Positions 53,529 through 63,001 of a DNA stretch of 64,000 nucleotides are shown here, in pieces. Every line of letters starts with the position of its first letter. The stretch's first letter is position 1. The notes beneath the pieces were generated by a model. The model made no database searches, was not told the DNA's origin, and was given only the letters and a program-made list of their open reading frames with translations. Made by a program: the position numbers and the translations under genes. Source of the stretch: Bacteroidota bacterium (GTDB taxonomy: Bacteria > Bacteroidota > Bacteroidia > Bacteroidales > Prolixibacteraceae); contig JAUXUF010000093.1 of assembly GCA_030684645.1 (NCBI GenBank), positions 18,912 through 82,911 of the forward strand, given 5' to 3'.

Positions 53529-55142
53529 ATGAGTTTTAAATATAAAAATGTTGGTATTTCAATTTTGCTGGGAATTTTAATGTTAGCTGGCGGCAGCGAA
53601 TTGAAAGCTCAGGATGTGCAGGGCAATACTATGAAATTTGGCAGGTTGCTTCGTTTAATCGACAGCTATTATGCCGATTCAACCAAAATGGACGATCTGA
53701 CCGATAAAGCCATTGTAGAAGTTCTGCGCAATCTCGATCCACATTCGGTTTATATATCGAAGGAAGAAGTTGAAAAAATGAATGAGCCACTTCAGGGTAA
53801 TTTCGAAGGAGTCGGCATTTCTTTCAATGTATTCCGTGACACCTTGATGGTGGTGACAACGATACCGGGTGGCCCTTCTGAAAAAGTAGGGCTTCGGGCT
53901 GGTGACCGGATTGTGATGGTGGGGTCAAAAAATATTGCCGGTATAGGATTAAAGAATACCGATGTTTATGACCTGCTGCGCGGGAAAAAAGGAACAAAGG
54001 TTGAAATGAAGGTGAAACGCAAAGGAGAAGTTAGTCTCCTTGATTTTACGGTTATTCGCGATAAAATACCAATCAATAGCCTCGATGCATCGTATATGAT
54101 CAACGATAATACAGGCTACATCAAGCTCAATAAGTTTTCGGCAACTACGTCAGAAGAATTTTTTGAAGCGATCAAAGCTTTAAAATCCAGTTCAAAACTG
54201 AATAACCTGATTTTGGATTTACGGGGAAATGGTGGCGGTTATCTCACTGCAGCAATCGATTTGGCCGATCAGTTCCTGTCTGTCTACAAATTGGTTGTTT
54301 ATACCGAAGGATTGCATGCCGAAAAGAAAGAATACAGCTCGACTCCACTCGGAGAATTTGAACAGGGAAAACTGATTGTGTTGATTGATGAAGGTTCAGC
54401 ATCGGCCAGTGAAATTGTAGCAGGTGCTATTCAGGATTGGGACCGTGGAGTTCTCATCGGACGGCGATCGTTTGGAAAGGGATTGGTGCAACAACCTTTT
54501 CCGTTGACAGATGGTTCAATGATCCGGTTAACAACCGCTCATTATTATACACCTAGTAGTCGTTGTATTCAGAAACCTTATACTGATGGGGTAGATGCTT
54601 ATCAGAAAGATTTTATCAAACGTATGGAAGATGGAGAACTGTTCTCGAAGGATAGTGTGATCCAGAATAAAACGGTGAAATATTATACCAAAGCCAGTAA
54701 TCGCGTGGTTTATGGTGGTGGTGGGATCATGCCTGATGTATTCATTCCGATGGATACTTCAAAATATTACGCATATTATAACAATTTGAGCCGAAAAGGG
54801 ATCGTCTATACAGGAGCACTTGATATTATGGATAAAATGCGTGAAAGTTTTGTGAAGCAATATCCTGATTTCAAAACCTTTTCTGAAAAGTTTGAAGTCA
54901 CTGATGAGATGATTGAGAAAATCCTTGTTGCTGGCGAAAAAGAGGGAGTTAAAAGAGATGAGAAAAGCATCGAATTTGCCCGTCCGTTAATGAAAAGACA
55001 GATGAAAGCTTTAATTGCCAGGGATTTATTTTCAATTAGCCAATATTTTCAGATCATGAATGCGGAAGATGAAACCATAAATAAAGTTATTGAAGTGATC
55101 ACACAGAAAGGTGGATACGAGAAGATATTGAAAGGGAAATAG
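53529..55142 (+). CDS. S41 family C-terminal processing peptidase
   Basis: 537 residues from ATG 53529 (MSFKYKNVGISILLGILMLA), a signal peptide ending near SELKAQ. A PDZ domain at about 80-165 (VGISFNVFRDTLMVVTTIPG, then GLRAGDRIVMVG) is followed by the S41 core. The catalytic Ser lies in DEGSASASEIVAGAIQD near 291 and the Lys in RRSFGKGLVQQPF near 315. A C-terminal helical region of about 120 residues follows. CtpA/Prc-type enzymes trim envelope proteins in the periplasm. Confidence 0.94.
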   Translation: MSFKYKNVGISILLGILMLAGGSELKAQDVQGNTMKFGRLLRLIDSYYADSTKMDDLTDKAIVEVLRNLDPHSVYISKEEVEKMNEPLQGNFEGVGISFNVFRDTLMVVTTIPGGPSEKVGLRAGDRIVMVGSKNIAGIGLKNTDVYDLLRGKKGTKVEMKVKRKGEVSLLDFTVIRDKIPINSLDASYMINDNTGYIKLNKFSATTSEEFFEAIKALKSSSKLNNLILDLRGNGGGYLTAAIDLADQFLSVYKLVVYTEGLHAEKKEYSSTPLGEFEQGKLIVLIDEGSASASEIVAGAIQDWDRGVLIGRRSFGKGLVQQPFPLTDGSMIRLTTAHYYTPSSRCIQKPYTDGVDAYQKDFIKRMEDGELFSKDSVIQNKTVKYYTKASNRVVYGGGGIMPDVFIPMDTSKYYAYYNNLSRKGIVYTGALDIMDKMRESFVKQYPDFKTFSEKFEVTDEMIEKILVAGEKEGVKRDEKSIEFARPLMKRQMKALIARDLFSISQYFQIMNAEDETINKVIEVITQKGGYEKILKGK

Positions 55143-55307
55143 TTGTCATCACAGTAATCAGTTTCTATGGATCTGAAGTCATTTGTTGTTATTCGTATCC
55201 CGTCATTTATTGTCAATTGCTCCTCGTTTCCTTTTACCAGTGAATGACTAAACGATAACATAGAACTTCTGCTGTTTGGAACTTGAAATTTGAATTTTGG
55301 AACTCTC

Positions 55308-55910
55308 ATGGAAATAACAATCAGATGGCTTTCAGGAAATTACATTGAACTCCTGGGAGCCATTTTAGGTATTGCTTATGTCTTTTTCTCTATCCGCCAA
55401 AATATTCTGACCTGGCCGGTTGGTTTACTAACTTCCATACTTTATGTCTGGGTATTTTTGGTGTCGAAGCTTTATGCCGACATGGGACTGCAAATGTATT
55501 ACGTTGTAATCAGTATCTATGGCTGGTACGAGTGGGTGTATGGAAATAAGTCAGACCAGACGGAATCATTAAAAGTGAGTCGTTTAACATGGCGGCTGGG
55601 ACTTGTCCTTGCGGTAATCAGTTTGGCGATTTTTATTTTGATCTGGGTTGTTTTAAAAAATCAGACCGATTCACAGGCGCCGGTGGCTGACGCACTGGCT
55701 ACTTCACTCAGTATAGTTGCCACCTGGATGTTGGCCCGTAAAATTCTGGAACACTGGATCGTTTGGATTTTTGTCGATGCTTTTTCCATCGGCCTGTTCT
55801 GGTACAAGGGTTTGTTCCCAACAGTCATTCTTTTTGCTGTATATACCGTAATGGCATATATTGGTTATAACGAATGGAAAAAGGATCTCGCTGCAGAGAA
55901 AGTAAAGTAA
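55308..55910 (+). CDS. pnuC: Nicotinamide riboside transporter PnuC
   Basis: 200 residues from ATG 55308 (MEITIRWLSGNYIELLGAIL). Seven or so hydrophobic segments are present. The PnuC landmarks are NILTWPVGLLTSILYVWVF near 40, the substrate motif WYEWVYG near 80 and WIVWIFVDAFSIGLFWYKGL near 160. The family moves nicotinamide riboside by facilitated diffusion. The relative PnuT moves thiamine, but the next gene, a NadR-like kinase, favours an NAD precursor. Confidence 0.88.
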   Translation: MEITIRWLSGNYIELLGAILGIAYVFFSIRQNILTWPVGLLTSILYVWVFLVSKLYADMGLQMYYVVISIYGWYEWVYGNKSDQTESLKVSRLTWRLGLVLAVISLAIFILIWVVLKNQTDSQAPVADALATSLSIVATWMLARKILEHWIVWIFVDAFSIGLFWYKGLFPTVILFAVYTVMAYIGYNEWKKDLAAEKVK

Positions 55911-55970
55911 AAGTGATTAATGCTCAGAGAAATATTCAGGATACTGAAGCTTTTCTCTTCAATTCTATTG

Positions 55971-56510
55971 ATGAACATAGAAATAAGAAAGATACGAATC
56001 GCCGTCACAGGTCCGGAATCAGCTGGAAAAACAACATTGGCCTTGCAATTGGCTAACTTGTACCAAGGGCAATATGTTCCTGAATTTGCCCGGGAATATA
56101 TCGAAAAATTGCCTCGTCATTATACGTTTGAAGATGTTGAATTCATAGCCAATGCTCAGGTAAAACAATACCATGATACAAAAAGCAGCTCAGTGCAACT
56201 GTTTTTCTTCGATACCTGGCTGATTATTACCAAAGTCTGGTTTACCTGGGTTTTCGGAAAAACTCCTGCCTGGCTTGAAAAGGAGATACTGAATTGCCCG
56301 ATCGATTTGTTCTTGTTATGCCGGCCTGATTTACCATGGGAAGCTGATTCTGTGCGGGAAAATGGCGGCGAAAACCGAACAAAACTGTTCGAGCAATATG
56401 GGGAGGAACTGAACCAATATGGTTTCCGGTTTGTTGAAATCAGTGGAACAGGTGATGACCGCCTGGCCAATGCCATCGCAGCAATCCGTAATTTTAATGA
56501 TTTGTCATAA
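55971..56510 (+). CDS. nadR: Ribosylnicotinamide kinase (NadR kinase-domain type)
   Basis: 179 residues from ATG 55971. RIAVTGPESAGKTTLALQLA is the Walker A, EFAREYIEKLPRHYTFEDVE follows, and FFFDTWLIITKVWFTWVFG near 72 fits the NadR C-terminal kinase fold. The adenylyltransferase and helix-turn-helix parts of E. coli NadR are absent. It phosphorylates nicotinamide riboside after uptake by PnuC, trapping it for NAD synthesis. The genes are 60 bp apart. Confidence 0.85.
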   Translation: MNIEIRKIRIAVTGPESAGKTTLALQLANLYQGQYVPEFAREYIEKLPRHYTFEDVEFIANAQVKQYHDTKSSSVQLFFFDTWLIITKVWFTWVFGKTPAWLEKEILNCPIDLFLLCRPDLPWEADSVRENGGENRTKLFEQYGEELNQYGFRFVEISGTGDDRLANAIAAIRNFNDLS

Positions 56511-56647
56511 AAATTCAGTCCGGTAGAGTTTGATATCATCTCTAAAAGTCTGATTTTTGTCCGGAAAAGAATTGTGCCGGATTCCAGGTCCAAAAAAGTT
56601 CATTTTTGCCGATTAATATAGTTTAACCACCTTAAATAACTGAAAAG

Positions 56648-57574
56648 ATGCCTTCAACAAATATTGAGCACAAAATGCGGAGTGCCGTTGAACAATTGGC
56701 TGATCCGAAGTCGTATAACCTGGTTTGCCACGAGCACCGGATTGGCGAACCTCTGCCTTCGATCGAAAAATTAGGTAAGATTGTTGGGTTCATCCGTGAG
56801 ATTCTGTTTCCCGGTTATTTTGGGAATACTAGCTTGCGTTCCAATACGATCAAACACTATGTCGGGGTTTACATCGACGAATTGTTTGAACTTTTATCGG
56901 AACAGATATTGGCAGGTTTGTGTTTTACCTGTCAAAATCCTGAACAGGTTGACATGCAGGAACGTTCGCGATTTGCCCAGGGCCTGGCATCCGATTTCAT
57001 TTCATTTCTTCCTGAAATCCGGAGGCTCCTGGTTACTGATGTTGAGGCTGCTTACCTGGGTGATCCTGCCGCAAACAGCCAGAGCGAGGTCATCTATTGT
57101 TATCCGACAACCCGGGCAATTATCAATCACAGGGTTGGTCACCAATTGCTCAAATTAGGTGTTCCGCTCATTCCCCGCATTATTTCTGAAATGGGGCATT
57201 CTGAAACAGGTATCGATATTCATCCCGGAGCCCAGATCGGCGAATCTTTTACCATCGATCACGGAACCGGTGTGGTGATTGGGTCAACCTGCATCATTGG
57301 GAATAATGTGAAACTATACCAGGGCGTCACCCTCGGAGCAAAAAGTTTTCCGTTGGACGACGATGGTAATCCGATCAAAGGTATTCCACGTCATCCGATT
57401 GTGGAAGATAATGTGATCATTTATGCCCAGGCAACCATTCTGGGGAGGATCCGAATTGGAGCAAATTCAGTAATTGGAGGAAACGTTTGGGTGACCAGTA
57501 GTTTGCCGCCCAATTCAAAAATTATCCAGTCAAAAGCCAAAGAATCTGGCTTTAGCGATGGAGCAGGAATATAA
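56648..57574 (+). CDS. cysE: Serine O-acetyltransferase
   Basis: 308 residues. It acetylates serine to O-acetylserine, the substrate of CysK. The N-terminal half (about 1-180) is helical. From IDIHPGAQIGESFTIDHGTG near 190 a left-handed beta-helix begins, with hexapeptide repeats (VVIGSTCIIGNNVKLYQGVT and onward) and VIIYAQATILGRIRIGANS near its end. The long N-terminal form is typical for Bacteroidetes. No leader like that of cysK is seen before it. Confidence 0.93.
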   Translation: MPSTNIEHKMRSAVEQLADPKSYNLVCHEHRIGEPLPSIEKLGKIVGFIREILFPGYFGNTSLRSNTIKHYVGVYIDELFELLSEQILAGLCFTCQNPEQVDMQERSRFAQGLASDFISFLPEIRRLLVTDVEAAYLGDPAANSQSEVIYCYPTTRAIINHRVGHQLLKLGVPLIPRIISEMGHSETGIDIHPGAQIGESFTIDHGTGVVIGSTCIIGNNVKLYQGVTLGAKSFPLDDDGNPIKGIPRHPIVEDNVIIYAQATILGRIRIGANSVIGGNVWVTSSLPPNSKIIQSKAKESGFSDGAGI

Positions 57575-57677
57575 AAGTTTCAGAGTTTCAGGTAAGAATC
57601 GTCATGCTGTTCAGATGGCTATCGGGATCATTTCAGCATCGGTCAAGCAGGATTGAAGTTACTATAGTCATTTAATT

Positions 57678-58859
57678 GTGTTCGACCTTAAAAAATATAA
57701 ATTGAAAAATCAGGAATATACAGCTACTACGATGGCAGGCCTTGAAGAAGTGCTGGCTCAGGAACTAATTGAAATTGGCGCCGATGAGGTGCAACTTGCC
57801 CGCCGGTCGGTCTATTTTAGCGGCGATCTGAAGCTGCTATACAAAGCGAATTATTGCTTACGCACAGCTTTGCGGATTCTGGTTCCGATTGATTCGTACA
57901 AGATTCATTCGGCTGATGATTTGTATCAACGGGCTAAAAACTTCAAATGGGAAGAATTGTTTGGTGTCGATCAGACCTTTGCAATCCAGAGTACTATTTT
58001 TTCTGATCTGTTTAATAATTCAATGTTTGCATCGCTCAAGCTAAAAGATGCCATTGTTGACCGTTTCCGGTATAAATTAGGAGACCGTCCTTCCGTCAAT
58101 TCTAAAAATCCTGATATTCTGATCAATCTGCACATTGCCAATGAAGTTTGCACCATTTCGCTCGACAGCAGCGGGGAATCGCTTCACAAACGTGGTTACA
58201 GGCTCGATCAGAACGAAGCTCCGATGAACGAGGTTCTTGCGGCAGGTTTAATCCGCCTTTCGGAATGGGACCGCCAAAGTGATCTAATTGATCCGATGTG
58301 CGGATCAGGAACCATTGCCATTGAAGCGGCTATGCTGGCCAACGGAATTTACCCTGGGAAAATAAGGAAGAATTTTTGTTTTAAAAACTGGCGAAGTTTT
58401 AATCCGGAATTGTTTCAGCAAATGGAACAGGAAGCTCAGCCGGTTGGCCTGCCACTGGTGAAAATTTCGGCTTCCGATATTTCGCGCCGGAATATTGACA
58501 TCGCATCTAAAAATGCCGATGAGGCTGGCGTGGGTTCATTGATCGACTTTAAAGTGTCTGATTTCAAATTGCTTGAGCCCTCATCTGAGAAACCTTTTTT
58601 GTTGTTCAATCCACCTTATGGCGAACGCCTTACTCCGGATGATACCAATTTCTATGGCATGATTGGCGAACGGCTGAAACATCATTACACCAATGCAACT
58701 GTTTGGATCATCAGTACACATCAGTGCCTGAAATCGATCGGTTTACGTCCGTCACGCAAAATTTCCATCCTGAACGGTTCTTTGGAATGTAGTTTCCGGA
58801 AATATGAACTTTACTCTGGTTCGAAGAAGGCGGTAGTTGATAAAGCAGAAGCTGAATGA
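57678..58859 (+). CDS. Class I SAM-dependent rRNA methyltransferase, THUMP/RlmL type
   Basis: 393 residues, GTG start. A THUMP-like domain (about 15-165) contains ATTMAGLEEVLAQELIEIGA and a long basic stretch. The methyltransferase domain has DPMCGSGTIAIEAAMLANGI near 210 and the catalytic NPPYGERL near 310. It corresponds to the N-terminal half of RlmL/RlmK, the 23S rRNA G2445 N2-methyltransferase. Convergent with aroE. Confidence 0.88.
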   Translation: MFDLKKYKLKNQEYTATTMAGLEEVLAQELIEIGADEVQLARRSVYFSGDLKLLYKANYCLRTALRILVPIDSYKIHSADDLYQRAKNFKWEELFGVDQTFAIQSTIFSDLFNNSMFASLKLKDAIVDRFRYKLGDRPSVNSKNPDILINLHIANEVCTISLDSSGESLHKRGYRLDQNEAPMNEVLAAGLIRLSEWDRQSDLIDPMCGSGTIAIEAAMLANGIYPGKIRKNFCFKNWRSFNPELFQQMEQEAQPVGLPLVKISASDISRRNIDIASKNADEAGVGSLIDFKVSDFKLLEPSSEKPFLLFNPPYGERLTPDDTNFYGMIGERLKHHYTNATVWIISTHQCLKSIGLRPSRKISILNGSLECSFRKYELYSGSKKAVVDKAEAE

Positions 58860-58905
58860 TTACACCTTATTTCGAGCGATAACTTTTTTGAAACTTGGAT
58901 TTCTC

Positions 58906-59655
58906 TCAGCTATTCCAAATCTCCCACGCCCGGATGGCTTGCAGGTGAAGCATTTCCAATCCATTTTTGGTTTTAGCTCCCTGAGTTTTTCCTTTTTTCA
59001 GGAACAGGGTTTCTTCCGGATTGTAAACCAGGTCGAATAAAACATGGTCAGCAGTAATGAATTGATAAGCAATATCAGGGCAATTGTCCACATTGGGGAA
59101 AGTCCCGATTGGAGTGGCATGGATAATGATTAAATGATTTTTCAGTAGCTCTTCGTTAATCTGATTGTACCTGATTTCATTCTCAAAAAGTTGCTCTTCA
59201 ATTGATGCCGAAAGATATTTTATCTGAAGTTTTTCCAGGATATATTTGATGGCTTTGGATGCACCTCCGGTTCCAAGGATCAGCGCTTTTTTGTGTTTCG
59301 GTTCCAGCATAGGCTGAAGTGAATGTTCGAAACCGTAAATGTCGGTATTGAATCCTTTCAGAATTCGCGTTCCATCTTTCCAGATGATTTTCACCGTATT
59401 TACAGCACCTATCTGTTCTGCTTCCGGGTCAATTTCATCTAGAAACTGCATGATTTGCTGTTTGTACGGAATGGTGCAATTCAATCCGCCGATTTCCTTT
59501 CCCCGTTCAAAAACACCGGGAAATTCATCAATGCTGTCCAGCTCGAAATTCAAATATTCATGATCAGGAAGGTTTTCACGACTAAATTTTTCAGTAAAGA
59601 ATTTCTGGGAAAATGAATATCCCAGGCGGTGTCCGATTAATCCGAATGTTTTCAT
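58906..59655 (-). CDS. aroE: Shikimate dehydrogenase
   Basis: 249 residues. It reduces 3-dehydroshikimate with NADPH in the aromatic pathway. GLIGHRLGYSFSQKFFTEKF has the shikimate-binding serines, NCTIPYKQQIMQFLDE the catalytic Lys near 67, FNTDIYGF the Asp near 103 and ILGTGGASKAIKYILEKL the NADP-binding loop. The C-terminal NGLEMLHLQAIRAWEIW is typical. Its stop is 47 bp from the convergent RlmL-like gene. Confidence 0.94.
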   Translation of the reverse strand: MKTFGLIGHRLGYSFSQKFFTEKFSRENLPDHEYLNFELDSIDEFPGVFERGKEIGGLNCTIPYKQQIMQFLDEIDPEAEQIGAVNTVKIIWKDGTRILKGFNTDIYGFEHSLQPMLEPKHKKALILGTGGASKAIKYILEKLQIKYLSASIEEQLFENEIRYNQINEELLKNHLIIIHATPIGTFPNVDNCPDIAYQFITADHVLFDLVYNPEETLFLKKGKTQGAKTKNGLEMLHLQAIRAWEIWNS

Positions 59656-59696
59656 ATATGTTTTGTTTTATAAGTTTCAAGTAAATGGTGTTTTTG

Positions 59697-59763
59697 TTAC
59701 GAGTTACAGGTTTCGGTTTTCGTGTTTCAGGTTTCTTAGTAACTCGTATCACGCAACTCGCAA
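59697..59763. repeat. Short intergenic repeat of GTTACGAGTTAC / GTAACTCG type
   Basis: GTTACGAGTTACAGGTTTCGG, trimmed here to its first blocks GTTACGAGTTAC and AGGTTTC, is followed by GTTTCAGGTTTC and then AGTAACTCGTATCACGCAAC. It resembles the repeat at 5198-5244 in base use and in its imperfect inverted character. It lies between aroE and the ABC-F gene. Confidence 0.5.
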
Positions 59764-59899
59764 CATTACATTCTGCCCACTGACTGCTTTTTCAACTCAG
59801 TTCGCTCAGTTCGAGCCAGCGCATTTCTTTCTCTTCGAGTAGTTCGGTAATTGATCCATATCGGTGCGACTTATCCTGCAACTGATTGCTGTCCAGTGT

Positions 59900-61654
59900 T
59901 CATGAGTTCAGTTCTTCGGTTATCCTTGCCTTTTCAGTTTCAAGAACTTCGATGTCATTTTCAAGCTGCACCAACTCCTTTTTCTCGTTAAAATTCAACT
60001 TGCGTTCCTTCAGTTTAATCGGTTTCGGCTGCGCTTTGAGTTCAGGTTTTTTAAGTTTTTTTTCCTGCTCTTCTTCCTCCAGCTGTTTGTTACGCCAAAT
60101 CGTATAGCTTCCCGGAAAATCTTTGATATTTCCTTCTCCGTCGAAGACAAATAGGTGATCGACAATTTTATCCATGAAATAACGGTCGTGCGAAACAATG
60201 ATCACACAACCCTGAAATACCCGGAGATATTCTTCCAGAACCGCCAGAGTCATAATATCCAGATCGTTGGTCGGCTCATCCAGTATCAGGAAATTTGGGT
60301 TAGTCATCAGGATGGTACATAAATATAACCGCCGTTTTTCACCTCCCGAAAGTTTATCGATGAACGAATATTGTGTGTCAGGAGGGAAAAGGAAAGTGGT
60401 CAGCAGTTGTGAAGCAGTCAGTTTTCGTCCGTCTTCGAAATTGATCACTTCAGCAATTTTCTGTACCGCATCAATTACTTTATCGCCGGGATTGAATTCG
60501 ATGCCCGTTTGCTGGTAATATCCAAAACGAATGGTTTGCCCGATCTCGATTGAACCTTGATCGGCCTGAATATTTCCGGTCACTATATTCAGGAAAGTTG
60601 ATTTTCCGGTGCCGTTTTTACCCACAATACCAACCTTTTCGCTTCGCTGAAATTTATACGAAAAATCCTTGATCAGGCACAAATCACCATATGATTTACT
60701 GATCAGTTCCAGATCAAGAATTTTATTTCCGATGCGCGACGAATTCATGCTTAACTCAATGTTGTTCTCATTCAGGTTTTGCGATGCCTTTACTTTCAGG
60801 TCATCCACGCGATCCATGCGGTATTTCGATTTGTGACCTCTTGCCTGAGGCATTCGTCGCGACCATTCCAATTCGGTGCGCAGCAGGTTTTTTGCCTTGT
60901 CCACTCCGGCTATCTGCATTTCGATGCGTTCGTTCCGTTTTTCCAGAAAATAGGAATAATTCCCGCGGTGGCGGTAAATGGTATTTCCTTCCATTTCCAG
61001 AATTTCGTTGCACACCCGGTCGAGGAAATACCGGTCGTGCGTAACCATAAACAAAGTGATTTTTGTCTTTTCGAGGTAGTTTTCCAGCCATTCAATCATT
61101 TCCAGATCGAGGTGGTTGGTAGGCTCGTCGAGCATCAGCAAATCGGGCTCATTAATCAACACATTCGCCAGGGCCACCCTTTTCTTTTGCCCTCCTGAAA
61201 GTTCTGAAATAAGCTGGTCGTAGTCGTAAATTTTCAGTTGGGTCAGAATCTGCTTGACTTTTATTTCAAAATCCCAGGCATGATGGTGTTCCATCAGTTC
61301 GGTATATTTGGTAATGTCATCTTTGTGATTCAGCCTTACAGCCAGTTCAAAGTTCCGGATGGTTTCCACTATTTTGTCGCCCGATTGAAAGACGGCTTCG
61401 AAAACGGTCAGGCTCTCATTCAAATCCGGAATTTGCTTCAGGTATCCTATTTTAATATCGCCTGTTTTGGTGATCTGCCCGCTTTCCGGAGTATCATTTC
61501 CGGCCAGAATTTCCATCAGGGTAGTTTTGCCGGTACCATTCCGGGCTATGAGTGCAATTTTCTGGTGCTGAAATATCGTAAATGAAATATCTTCGAATAA
61601 TAACTGATCGCCAAATCGCTTTGATAAATTTTCTGCCTGTAAAAACGGAATCAT
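59900..61654 (-). CDS. ABC-F family ATPase with premature stop near the C-terminus
   Basis: 584 residues from ATG 61654 (MIPFLQAENLSKRFGDQLLF). Two ABC domains: Walker A ARNGTGKTTLMEIL and GKNGTGKSTFLNI, signatures ELSGGQKKRVALA and KLSGGEKRRLYLC, and Walker B LLMLDEPTNHLD and LILDEPTNDLD. The interdomain linker is Arg/Lys-rich. ABC-F proteins act on the ribosome. The frame stops at TGA (59900-59902) but remains open for 36 more codons to TGA 59792-59794. That extension reads TLDSNQLQDKSHRYGSITEL and LEEKEMRWLELSEL, the usual C-terminal coil of the family. A GGA to TGA change is the simplest cause. Confidence 0.9.
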   Translation of the reverse strand: MIPFLQAENLSKRFGDQLLFEDISFTIFQHQKIALIARNGTGKTTLMEILAGNDTPESGQITKTGDIKIGYLKQIPDLNESLTVFEAVFQSGDKIVETIRNFELAVRLNHKDDITKYTELMEHHHAWDFEIKVKQILTQLKIYDYDQLISELSGGQKKRVALANVLINEPDLLMLDEPTNHLDLEMIEWLENYLEKTKITLFMVTHDRYFLDRVCNEILEMEGNTIYRHRGNYSYFLEKRNERIEMQIAGVDKAKNLLRTELEWSRRMPQARGHKSKYRMDRVDDLKVKASQNLNENNIELSMNSSRIGNKILDLELISKSYGDLCLIKDFSYKFQRSEKVGIVGKNGTGKSTFLNIVTGNIQADQGSIEIGQTIRFGYYQQTGIEFNPGDKVIDAVQKIAEVINFEDGRKLTASQLLTTFLFPPDTQYSFIDKLSGGEKRRLYLCTILMTNPNFLILDEPTNDLDIMTLAVLEEYLRVFQGCVIIVSHDRYFMDKIVDHLFVFDGEGNIKDFPGSYTIWRNKQLEEEEQEKKLKKPELKAQPKPIKLKERKLNFNEKKELVQLENDIEVLETEKARITEELNS

Positions 61655-61809
61655 GTTTTTTCTGCAAAAATAACAATTTATGCCAATGAAAATGAAATCA
61701 GACGGAAGACCAGAAATAACAATAACTGAATGAATATCGAATTGCTGAATGGTTGTTTTAACTTGCGAAATGTTTAAGTTTGAATCCACTTCCGAAAAGT
61801 GTTTTTTTC

Positions 61810-61929
61810 GACCTCAGAGAGGTCAAATGTTTATAGAAAAGAGGGTCATGTCACCAGATTCGACTCCATTCGGAGTCGTACATTGTTTTAATTCATTGAT
61901 TTCTATAAACATTTGAAACCTCTGGTTTC
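61810..61929. repeat. REPIN-like inverted element
   Basis: GACCTCAGAGAGGTC (61810-61824) is followed by AAATGTTTATAGAAA (61825-61839). The exact reverse complement TTTCTATAAACATTT lies at 61900-61914, followed by GAAACCTCTGGTTTC (61915-61929). In the centre CGACTCC and GGAGTCG (61861-61878) form another hairpin. The palindrome with CAGAG core plus AAATnTTTrTAG is the same design as in the repeats at 41324 and 51926. It fills most of the gap between the ABC-F gene and nth. Confidence 0.8.
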
Positions 61930-62013
61930 ATAAAAAGCAATCCAGCAAAAGCATTTTTCAAGGATTAACTTTTCGAGGTAGATTCAAGTTTGAACATTAG
62001 TTAAGCCATAAAA

Positions 62014-62664
62014 ATGCAAAAAAAAGAACTATTTGAGCGAGTGATCGAGTATTTTCAACGGGAAATGCCCATTGCCGAAACCGAGCTTGATTATGCCAAT
62101 GCTTATGAATTACTGGTTGCGGTAATTTTATCGGCGCAATGTACCGACAAACGGGTGAATCTCATCACTCCTGAATTGTTGAAACGGTTTCCTACTCCTG
62201 AAAAGCTTGCTGAGGTTGATCCGGCTGAAGTTCTTGATTACATTCGTTCGTGCTCGTACCCCAATAACAAAGCCAAGCATTTAGTCGGGATGGCACGGAT
62301 GCTGGTGAGTGATTTTGGAGGTGAAATTCCGGATGATATCACTGAATTGCAAAAACTTCCGGGGGTGGGCCGGAAAACAGCGAACGTAATTGCTTCAGTT
62401 GTTTTCAACAAACCGGCTATGGCCGTTGATACACATGTTTTCAGGGTAGCTGCCCGAATTGGTTTGAGCGATAAGGCAAAAACTCCGTTGGAAACCGAAA
62501 GGCAACTGGTTGAATATTTCCCTGAAGAATTGCTGCCTCTGGCCCATCACTGGCTGATTTTACATGGCCGTTATACCTGCCTGGCCCGTTCGCCCAAATG
62601 CGGAGTGTGTGGTTTAACTGATTTATGCAAGTATTATAAAGTCAATCATTTAAGAGAATCATGA
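62014..62664 (+). CDS. nth: Endonuclease III
   Basis: 216 residues. A DNA glycosylase/AP lyase for oxidised pyrimidines. ILSAQCTDKRVNLITPEL comes early. LPGVGRKTANVIASVVF near 112 is the helix-hairpin-helix with the catalytic Lys, followed by VDTHVFRVAARIGL with the catalytic Asp. The four cysteines of the [4Fe-4S] cluster are in CLARSPKCGVCGLTDLC (spacing 6-2-5). Full length and intact. Confidence 0.96.
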   Translation: MQKKELFERVIEYFQREMPIAETELDYANAYELLVAVILSAQCTDKRVNLITPELLKRFPTPEKLAEVDPAEVLDYIRSCSYPNNKAKHLVGMARMLVSDFGGEIPDDITELQKLPGVGRKTANVIASVVFNKPAMAVDTHVFRVAARIGLSDKAKTPLETERQLVEYFPEELLPLAHHWLILHGRYTCLARSPKCGVCGLTDLCKYYKVNHLRES

Positions 62665-62749
62665 AAATATATTGGCCATTTCAGAGAAATTTTGGATTCG
62701 GGTTAATATTAATTGTTCACTATTAATCAGAAATTAGCCAGGTTATTTT

Positions 62750-62779
62750 TTTGATTTTTTGTCAAACTTTGTACATTTG
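62750..62779 (+). promoter_or_regulatory. Bacteroidetes-type promoter of the ferredoxin gene
   Basis: TTTG at 62750-62753 and TACATTTG at 62772-62779 are 18 nt apart. Transcription would start near 62786, giving a leader of about 23 nt before ATG 62809. Confidence 0.75.
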
Positions 62780-62808
62780 CGCCAATTAAATCAAAAAAAA
62801 ATAGAGTT

Positions 62809-62979
62809 ATGGCTTACAAAATTTCAGAAGAATGTATTGCTTGTGGTACATGCATTGACGAATGTCCTGTAGAAGCGATTTCTGAGGGAGATATCTATAA
62901 GATTGATGCTGACCTTTGTACCGATTGCGGTTCATGTGCCGAAGTTTGCCCGACTGATTGTATTTCAGTTGCTGAGTAA
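62809..62979 (+). CDS. 2[4Fe-4S] ferredoxin
   Basis: 56 residues: a small clostridial-type ferredoxin. Two CxxCxxCxxxCP motifs are present: CIACGTCIDECP (about 9-20) and CTDCGSCAEVCP (about 37-48). It carries electrons for low-potential reactions such as pyruvate or 2-oxoacid oxidoreductases, which points to an anaerobic lifestyle. It has its own promoter and terminator, so it is a monocistronic unit. Confidence 0.96.
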   Translation: MAYKISEECIACGTCIDECPVEAISEGDIYKIDADLCTDCGSCAEVCPTDCISVAE

Positions 62980-63001
62980 TTTCCGGTCTTCATAAAGCAA
63001 A

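Noticed and set aside
59792..59902. UGA recoded as Gly or Trp in this organism
   Set aside because: Other genes end normally at TGA or contain no in-frame TGA, and Trp is encoded by TGG throughout, so a local nonsense change is simpler.
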